From an uncultured Lachnospiraceae bacterium (GTDB lineage: Bacteria > Bacillota_A > Clostridia > Lachnospirales > Lachnospiraceae), in assembly GCA_947175285.1 (NCBI GenBank), contig CAMWMM010000018.1, positions 1 to 23,281 on the forward strand: DNA of 23,281 nt. Direction: 5' to 3'. Positions 17,901 to 23,281 of this stretch are shown here, in pieces. Under the pieces are notes generated by a model. The model did not search any database, was not told the origin of the DNA, and saw only the letters and a program-made list of their open reading frames with translations. Made by a program: the position numbers and the translations under genes. How positions within the stretch are numbered: position 1 is the stretch's first letter; each line of letters starts with the position of its first letter.

Positions 17901-17914
17901 ATAACAAATGTTAT
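17901..17914. promoter_or_regulatory. Palindrome upstream of iscR, possible IscR operator
   Basis: ATAACAAATGTTAT is an inverted repeat with 5-bp arms (ATAAC/GTTAT) and a 4-nt centre, lying 18 nt before the iscR ATG in the 38-bp gap after the ECF T gene. A TATAAT on the minus strand at 17936-17941, inside the end of the ECF T gene, could be the -10 box of an iscR promoter, but no good -35 was found. The operator role is inference from position. Confidence 0.35.
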
Positions 17915-17920
17915 TATTTT

Positions 17921-18751
17921 CTATGCGCTAAATGGATTATAAAACCTGCTGCCATCCCAAAAAGTAATACAAAATGCAGCAATCGTAAATATTATTACCG
18001 CTGCAAGCGTCAGATAGTCATTGCGCTTAAAGGGCTTTGCCGAATACCATGTACGCTTTTTATATTTCCCGAATCCTCGCAGTTCCATTGCATTACTGAC
18101 AATATCAATTCTGTCCATACTCGAAAAAACAAGCGGGAAAATAATTGCCGCCATACTTTTAATACGATTAAAAAATGAAGCCTTTTTGGACATTTCAATG
18201 CCCCTTGCCTCCTGCGCATGTTTGATTTTCGTAAAATCATCCTGCACATCGGGAATATAGCGAAGCGCAAGCGCCACGGAATAACCGATATTGTAATGAA
18301 TGCCTACTTTATTCATAGATGCGGCAAATTCACTGGGATTTGTCGTTACGATAAACATAAAAACCGCCGGAATAATCGTTAAATATTTCAGCATTACATT
18401 TGCTTCATAAAAAAGCTGCTCTTTTGTCATCGTATAATTGCCGAATAAATGCCACAGCGGTGTTTCCGTACCATAAATTTTCGTTCCCTGACCGGGTGAA
18501 AAGAAAAAAATAGCAATTAAGTTAATACATAAAAACAGCATAATAAATTTGAATACTGCTCCGACCTGTTTCCACTTCGTCTTAGACATGGCAAAAATGA
18601 TAAGACTTAAGATAAACATCACAAGCAGCACTCTTGTATCATAAGAAATCATACAGGTAACAGACCAAAGGAGAAAAAATATTAATTTTGTCACACCGCT
18701 CAGTCTGTGAATCCAGGTATCTTTTTCCTCATAAGATAATACCCTTGCCAC
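17921..18751 (-). CDS. ecfT: ECF transporter T component (EcfT)
   Basis: This 276-residue membrane protein joins the ATPases to the substrate-binding S component of an energy-coupling factor importer. Several hydrophobic helices lie at about 23-125 and near 245-265. Between them is the cytoplasmic coupling region with the two family motifs: EARGIEM at about 193-199 and ELRGFGKYKKR at about 222-232. It lies 2 bp after the ATPase gene and ends 38 bp before iscR. Length is normal. The cognate S gene lies in the same operon, so it may serve one substrate only rather than a shared set. Confidence 0.93.
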   Translation of the reverse strand: MARVLSYEEKDTWIHRLSGVTKLIFFLLWSVTCMISYDTRVLLVMFILSLIIFAMSKTKWKQVGAVFKFIMLFLCINLIAIFFFSPGQGTKIYGTETPLWHLFGNYTMTKEQLFYEANVMLKYLTIIPAVFMFIVTTNPSEFAASMNKVGIHYNIGYSVALALRYIPDVQDDFTKIKHAQEARGIEMSKKASFFNRIKSMAAIIFPLVFSSMDRIDIVSNAMELRGFGKYKKRTWYSAKPFKRNDYLTLAAVIIFTIAAFCITFWDGSRFYNPFSA

Positions 18752-18753
18752 TA

Positions 18754-20484
18754 TTATACCTCCTTTGCCTCTCTTCCATTCTCCCGCTCATAGTAAATAA
18801 AGCAGTCTACAAATTCCGAAGGATTATCGATACCGCATCCTACGGCAAGGTCATAAAGCGAAGTTCTCTTTAAATAGGCTTTCTGTGTCAGCACATCATC
18901 CGTCAGAATCTCACTCGGACGCTTATCCGCCAAAAGATGCCCTTCCGCAATCACTAACGCACGGTCGGTATATTCCAACATAAGGTGCATATCGTGTGTT
19001 ATCATAACAATCGTAATTCCGCTGTTTTCATTCAGTTCTTTTAAGAACTCCATAATCTCCGTATAATGTCTGTAATCCTGCCCTGCTGTCGGCTCATCCA
19101 GAATAATGATATCCGGATTCATAACCAAAATAGATGCAATCGTAACTCGCTTCTTCTGTCCGTAACTAAGCGCCGATATCGGCCAGTTCCGGAACGGATA
19201 TAAACCGCAGATTTTGAGTGTTTCATGAACTCTCTTCTCTATTTCATCCTGCGGCACTCCGCGCACCTGCAGCCCCAGTGCCACTTCCTCAAAAATCATG
19301 GTCTTGCTAATCATCTGATTTGGATTCTGCATGACAAGACCGATACTTTCTCCCCTTTCCTTAATAGAACGGGTGAGAATATCTTCTCCATATAGAGAGA
19401 TACTTCCACTGTCCGGCAGTAAAAATCCGCAGATTAAATTAGACAATGTTGACTTCCCGGCTCCGTTTTTCCCGACAATGGCAAGCATTTCCCCTTTATG
19501 TATTTTAAAAGAAACATCCTGTAGAACCGGTTTACTCTTTGTATAGGCAAAATTCAGATTTTTTACTTCCAGAACGACTTCTTTATCCTGCTCTTTCTTT
19601 GTAACAAGCGTCTGCCGAAACCATTCCCTGACCTGTTCCTGATAACGTTTCAGATATCCTGCTTTCTCCATTGTCTCTATAGCCGACAGCCGTGCCTCTG
19701 CTGTCATCGGACATCCTGCATACTTAAGCGCCGTTACATATAAAGGCTCCCTGATGCCCTCCTCTTGCAGAATATCTTTCGCCAGTAATTCATCCGGCGT
19801 CATATCAGCCACAATCCTGCCATCGCCTACAACAATAATCCTGTCAGCTCCGCAGGTAAGCGCATCCTCTAAACGATGTTCAATAATAACAATCGTTGTG
19901 TTATCTTGTCGGTGAATTTGATCAATTAACTCAATCGCGCGTTTGCCGGTTGCAGGATCCAGATTTGCCAACGGCTCATCAAACAAGAGAATATCTACCC
20001 GGTCAATCATAACTCCCGCCATAGATACCCTCTGTTTCTGTCCGCCTGAAAGTGCACCCGGTGCATTTCCCAGCACCGACTGCACTTCTACTGTTTCCGC
20101 CACTTTTGCAACCCGCTCAAACATCTCCGGCTGCGGCACTTTATCATTTTCCAACGCAAATGCAATATCTTCTGCCACCGTCAGACCGATAAACTGTCCG
20201 TCCGTATCCTGCAAAACGGTTCCTACCAGTTTGGAAAGTCCAAAAATCCCCAAATCCTGTGGATTCTGCCCTGCAATCGTATAAGTACCTGTAATCTCCC
20301 CTTTGTAAGAGAACGGCACAAGCCCATTGATACAATGCGCCAGAGTAGACTTACCGGAACCGGATGGACCCACTATCAGCACTTTCTCGCCCGGAAAAAT
20401 TGCCAGATTGATGTCTTTAATGGTTGGTTCTTTCTGCGAACGATATTTAAATGAAAAATTTTTAAATTCTATAATCGGTTTCAT
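18754..20484 (-). CDS. ECF transporter ATPase, two ABC domains fused (EcfA-EcfA')
   Basis: This 576-residue protein carries two complete ABC ATPase domains in one chain, instead of the separate EcfA1 and EcfA2. The first has Walker A GPSGSGKST (39-47), LSGGQ (145-149) and ILLFDE (165-170). The second has Walker A GKNGAGKST (338-346), LSYGQ (439-443) and IIILDE (459-464). H-loop histidines are seen in IIEHR and MITHDMH. A linker of about 60 residues joins them. The signature variant LSYGQ and the D-loop GQD in the second half suggest the halves differ in role. It overlaps the S gene by 4 nt and precedes ecfT. Such fused ATPases are known in the YkoD group. Confidence 0.95.
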   Translation of the reverse strand: MKPIIEFKNFSFKYRSQKEPTIKDINLAIFPGEKVLIVGPSGSGKSTLAHCINGLVPFSYKGEITGTYTIAGQNPQDLGIFGLSKLVGTVLQDTDGQFIGLTVAEDIAFALENDKVPQPEMFERVAKVAETVEVQSVLGNAPGALSGGQKQRVSMAGVMIDRVDILLFDEPLANLDPATGKRAIELIDQIHRQDNTTIVIIEHRLEDALTCGADRIIVVGDGRIVADMTPDELLAKDILQEEGIREPLYVTALKYAGCPMTAEARLSAIETMEKAGYLKRYQEQVREWFRQTLVTKKEQDKEVVLEVKNLNFAYTKSKPVLQDVSFKIHKGEMLAIVGKNGAGKSTLSNLICGFLLPDSGSISLYGEDILTRSIKERGESIGLVMQNPNQMISKTMIFEEVALGLQVRGVPQDEIEKRVHETLKICGLYPFRNWPISALSYGQKKRVTIASILVMNPDIIILDEPTAGQDYRHYTEIMEFLKELNENSGITIVMITHDMHLMLEYTDRALVIAEGHLLADKRPSEILTDDVLTQKAYLKRTSLYDLAVGCGIDNPSEFVDCFIYYERENGREAKEV

Positions 20485-21035
20485 TCTTCTTTACTCAAAC
20501 TGGATGATTTTCCGCCGACCTTGGAATAAGCAACGGCGAGTAACGTACCTAAAATACCTGCAATGATAATGTTTCCTACAAATGCCCATACCCCCTGTGC
20601 AAAAACTTTATTTGCGGGCTCTGCATAAATCACAATATCCAGTACAGGAGCTACCAGAATCCATGCCAGCGCATTTGCAATAATCTGTACCACATTAAAC
20701 AACACAATCTGTTTCGTTTCAAATCCACCATCCTTTATGGCAAATTTTGCGGCAAACAAACCAACTAAAATACCGACTACTGCCTCCGGAACTACCCAGC
20801 TCCACCAAACGCTTCCATAAAACAGTGCATCACCTAAAGCGTGTCCAAGAAGACCCACAACGCCGCCTACAATAGGTCCGAACACACCTGCAAGGAATAC
20901 CAAAAGCGCTGCTCTAGGCTGCAATGCAGTATTCGGGATAAATCCCAGCGGAATCTGCACTTCGGTCAATGCTACGAACAATGCGGTTCCGATACCGATT
21001 GCTACTACTTCTTTGATACCAAATTTACTTTTCAT
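20481..21035 (-). CDS. ECF transporter substrate-binding (S) component, UPF0397 family
   Basis: This 184-residue protein has five to six membrane helices and the strong UPF0397 (PF07155-type) pattern: VVAIGIGTALFVALTEVQIP, LLVFLAGVFGPIVGGVVGLLGHALGDAL, then WWSWVVPEAVVGILVGL. S components bind a vitamin or other micronutrient and dock on EcfT. UPF0397 members lie beside fused ATPase and T genes in many Firmicutes, as here, but their substrate cannot be told from the sequence. The start is fixed by an AGGAGGAG ribosome site. The short leader after the promoter at 21075-21103 holds no recognisable riboswitch, so there is no regulatory clue to the substrate. Confidence 0.9.
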   Translation of the reverse strand: MKSKFGIKEVVAIGIGTALFVALTEVQIPLGFIPNTALQPRAALLVFLAGVFGPIVGGVVGLLGHALGDALFYGSVWWSWVVPEAVVGILVGLFAAKFAIKDGGFETKQIVLFNVVQIIANALAWILVAPVLDIVIYAEPANKVFAQGVWAFVGNIIIAGILGTLLAVAYSKVGGKSSSLSKEE

Positions 21036-21074
21036 CTCACATCTCCTCCTAATAAAATCATACTATTCAGATAT

Positions 21075-21103
21075 ATTATATAATAAATGATTTCTTTTTT
21101 CAA
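21075..21103 (-). promoter_or_regulatory. Promoter of the ECF transporter operon
   Basis: On the minus strand TTGAAA (21098-21103) and TATAAT (21075-21080) are 17 nt apart, a near-perfect housekeeping promoter. The leader would be about 33 nt long. No terminator was found between ecfT and iscR, so read-through into the isc operon is possible. Confidence 0.8.
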
Positions 21104-21106
21104 TCA

Positions 21107-21142
21107 CAAAAAAGGCTTTTCACCATCTCTGATTCAAAGCCT
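21107..21142 (-). terminator. Intrinsic terminator of the SH3-GH18 gene
   Basis: On the minus strand AGGCTTT (21136-21142) pairs with AAAGCCT (21113-21119), and a run of T (complement of A at 21108-21112) follows. It lies just after the stop codon of the 21153-22868 gene and just before the ECF promoter, separating the two units. Confidence 0.85.
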
Positions 21143-21152
21143 CTGGTTTTTC

Positions 21153-22868
21153 TCAGTTTTGATTAACATAATCCGCGATAACTTCCCATACGGACGCCTT
21201 TTCCAGTCCCAGTCTCCATTCCGCTATGCCTCCGATATGGTAATTCTCCATAACGTTCAATTTGACCTTAATCGACTCTTCGTCTTCCATCCACACCTGA
21301 AAATAACTATTTCCGGACTGATATTCTCCGTAATTCTGGCAGGTTGTTTCATCCCATTGTGCTTCGACCGCATGATTTGCCAGATATTCCTCCGCCATTC
21401 CCATACTGACGGACTGACTAGTTACTTCCGCTCCGTTCGTTTCCCATATCCTTGTGTAGAAAGGAATTGCATTAATTACTTTCTCCGGCGCCACTTCCTT
21501 CACCATTCTGGCAATACCATCTTCCACAAAATTAATAGACGCTACCGAACCCGCCTCTTCGCTTCCCGCGTAGTGTTCGTCATATCCCATGATAATGACA
21601 TAGTCTGCAAATATGCCCTGTTCTTTCCTGTGATAATAACCGTTATATCCTGTCGGCACATGATTGTCCACCGATAAGACGATGCCATTCGCCCGGCAGA
21701 GAATCGAAAGTTCTCTGATAAACTGAATAAATCCTTCCCCTGCATCCTCCCCGATATGTTCAAAGTCGATATTAATGCCGTCCAAATCGTATTCCAACGC
21801 TGTTGCTATCAGGTTATCTATCAGTTTCGTCCTCGTACTTGTCCTGCCAAGCAATTCTTGCATATTAATCGTTTCCGACTCCGTAATGTTGCTGATTAAC
21901 GCCCATACCTCCAGTCCCATATCATGCGCCTTACTCACATATTCCTTGGAGGCGATGCTCGTATATTCGCCCTCGTTTCCTGTCAGGATAAACCATGTAG
22001 GCGATACCACATTCACCGTCTGCGTCGGAGCAATCAATCCCTGCAGTGTATCGTTTCCCTCCAGCGAATATACGGCATGCCATGCAAGGTTAATCTTATA
22101 ATCTCTTGTATTTCCGTTAAACACCGGCTCCGTATAATCTGTCACAGGCACCGGTTCTACGCTGTATTTATCAGAAAGCCTTTTATTTTCAACATAACCG
22201 ATATAAGCATCCTGCGTCTTTACTTTTGTCCAGTTCTCCATCTCTTCCAGAATGGTGACACTGTCTCCTTTTGCTACATCCGTTAAAATATCACTCTTAA
22301 TGCCTCCCTGATATCTGACCTGTGTATCTTTTATAATATCCGCCATCTGACGCTCATTCCACTCCGTATATATCTGCATATGATAAGGCTGTGTAAAAAG
22401 TTCATAGGAAAAATTAGCATACTTTTTGACAAAATCAACCGCCACATACAGCACATCTCCTTCATATCGGGAAATCACATAACCGACATCCTCCATATCT
22501 GCCTCGTCTGCACCGGCATAACTTGTTGATATCTGTGAAGAACCGATTTCCGTGCGGAGAACGGAATCGGGCAGTGCATAAAGCAAAAGCCCCTCCTGCT
22601 TATCCTCATAAAATCTGTCATTAAAATACAGATGTACCGTAGCAAAATCAAAATAACATACGTTATCCCATATTTTAGCATGTTCCTCTATCCGCGCGTC
22701 CTGCAAAATAATCGGTACATCATCAGCTCCCGCAACGCCGAAATATTCATCCAAGTCAGCATGTTCCTTGGAATAAGAATACTTTTCTATTATTATAGAA
22801 CCAAATCCTGCTGCCGCAATCACAATGATAAGGACGATCGCGACAAGCACCGGAATTATTTTTTTCAT
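21153..22868 (-). CDS. Membrane-anchored SH3 and GH18 domain protein (spore-germination-type glycosidase)
   Basis: This 571-residue protein has an N-terminal signal anchor at about 4-27. Residues 30-180 hold a domain like the copper amine oxidase N-like stalk (GDVLYVAVDFVKKYANFSYELF). A bacterial SH3 domain lies at about 188-232 (LTDVAKGDSVTILEEMENWTKVK, IGYVENKRL). From about 255 to the end is a GH18 barrel: VVSPTWFIL, DGINIDFE at 363-370 with catalytic Glu370, VIIMGYDEHYAG and IAEWRLGLEKASVW. The motif has Asn where DxxDxDxE has its second Asp, common in the spore germination branch (YaaH/SleL). These cut N-acetylglucosaminyl bonds. It faces outward in the membrane and stands alone, with its own promoter and terminator. 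Confidence 0.93.
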   Translation of the reverse strand: MKKIIPVLVAIVLIIVIAAAGFGSIIIEKYSYSKEHADLDEYFGVAGADDVPIILQDARIEEHAKIWDNVCYFDFATVHLYFNDRFYEDKQEGLLLYALPDSVLRTEIGSSQISTSYAGADEADMEDVGYVISRYEGDVLYVAVDFVKKYANFSYELFTQPYHMQIYTEWNERQMADIIKDTQVRYQGGIKSDILTDVAKGDSVTILEEMENWTKVKTQDAYIGYVENKRLSDKYSVEPVPVTDYTEPVFNGNTRDYKINLAWHAVYSLEGNDTLQGLIAPTQTVNVVSPTWFILTGNEGEYTSIASKEYVSKAHDMGLEVWALISNITESETINMQELLGRTSTRTKLIDNLIATALEYDLDGINIDFEHIGEDAGEGFIQFIRELSILCRANGIVLSVDNHVPTGYNGYYHRKEQGIFADYVIIMGYDEHYAGSEEAGSVASINFVEDGIARMVKEVAPEKVINAIPFYTRIWETNGAEVTSQSVSMGMAEEYLANHAVEAQWDETTCQNYGEYQSGNSYFQVWMEDEESIKVKLNVMENYHIGGIAEWRLGLEKASVWEVIADYVNQN

Positions 22869-22896
22869 TTATCCAGCTCCTTTCTAATCGTCCTTT

Positions 22897-22925
22897 ATTA
22901 TAACAGACTATTTCCCGGTCGTCAT
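22897..22925 (-). promoter_or_regulatory. Promoter of the SH3-GH18 gene
   Basis: On the minus strand TATAAT at 22897-22902 is preceded by TGT, giving an extended -10, and ATGACG at 22920-22925 serves as a weak -35 at 17 nt. The ribosome site AAGGAG lies about 8 nt before the ATG at 22868. Confidence 0.65.
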
Positions 22926-23281
22926 TATCATTTTTGACTTTTTTTGACTCTTTTCGCAAAACAGTGAATGAAACGGGGGCTTCCTGTCCATGTCATTTCC
23001 ATAATATTAGTATGTCCGCGAAATTACAGCCTAATCTTTTTTAAACCAGTGACGTTCCAAAAGGATTTCCGTGATGTCCATAACAAACTGTTCCGGTTAA
23101 AAAATTTGATAAGACGAACGATAATAATCAAAGACACTCCTGACATGCTTAAAAATATAAAAATAACTGTATAACCTTTTCAATCATTGTGAATTATAAT
23201 TGTGAAAATAACGAATGAAAAAAATTATTCTATGACCAGACGCATAAGCCTGTAAGACTTTCTCATACTATATCAATAATC
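22926..23281. other. Region without a supported gene
   Basis: About 350 bp at the window edge are AT-rich, and no frame looks convincing. A 68-codon plus-strand frame at 22968-23174 lacks a ribosome site. On the minus strand a cationic, hydrophobic frame ends at about 23030 but has no good start. Visible small signals are a doubled TTTTTGACT near 22930-22950, and ATTGTGAA repeated at 23186-23193 and 23199-23206 around a TATAAT at 23193-23198 on the minus strand (with TTTTCA 17 nt upstream). The region may belong to the control of a gene beyond the edge or be degraded sequence. Confidence 0.5.

Noticed and set aside
22968..23174. A 68-codon plus-strand frame near the right edge
   Set aside because: No ribosome site or promoter precedes it, and its composition looks like translated noncoding DNA.

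Overview
The window is about 23.3 kb of low-GC DNA from a bacterial chromosome. It most resembles a spore-forming Clostridia of the Lachnospiraceae type. This rests on gene content and codon use: a complete F1Fo ATP synthase operon in Firmicutes order, a CwlD-type amidase and a SleB-type hydrolase (spore cortex enzymes), an IscR-NifS-NifU set, and an ECF transporter with fused ATPases. No rRNA, tRNA, insertion sequence, CRISPR array or prophage gene was seen. The species cannot be named from this window.

Layout from left to right. 1-1063 (-): a methyltransferase gene cut by the window edge, carrying an in-frame three-copy 18-bp palindromic repeat. 1146-1538 (-): a small protein of unknown function. 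1606-1638: the terminator of the ATP synthase operon. 1640-8837 (-): atpZ-atpI-atpB-E-F-H-A-G-D-C, read leftwards from a good promoter at 8870-8898; the c subunit carries the residue set of sodium-binding c-rings. 9002-9481 (+): a DUF402 protein, divergent from the atp operon. 9490-13028 (-): cwlD, tsaC/sua5, rpiB and a coiled-coil SleB-like hydrolase, closely spaced and probably one operon. 13088-15758 (+): a strong promoter, a leader with a 26-codon ORF, a three-way-junction fold and an intrinsic terminator, then a three-gene ABC exporter. 15761-17882 (-): iscR-nifS-nifU iron-sulfur cluster genes. 17921-21103 (-): an ECF importer operon (UPF0397 S component, double ATPase, T component). 21107-22902 (-): a membrane-anchored SH3-GH18 cell wall enzyme with its own promoter and terminator. 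22903-23281: mostly no supported gene.

How the genes work together. The ATP synthase interconverts a transmembrane ion gradient and ATP; sequence points to Na+ coupling. CwlD forms muramic-delta-lactam in spore cortex, and SleB-type enzymes cut cortex that carries it, so these two neighbours fit one theme, while tsaC and rpiB are housekeeping genes. The IscR regulator heads its own desulfurase and scaffold genes. 

The most interesting unexplained structure is the leader at 13123-13356. The stop codon of its short ORF falls inside the basal stem of a three-way junction, and one strand of that fold can pair with the 5' arm of the terminator. This looks like a conditional attenuator controlling an exporter of unknown substrate.
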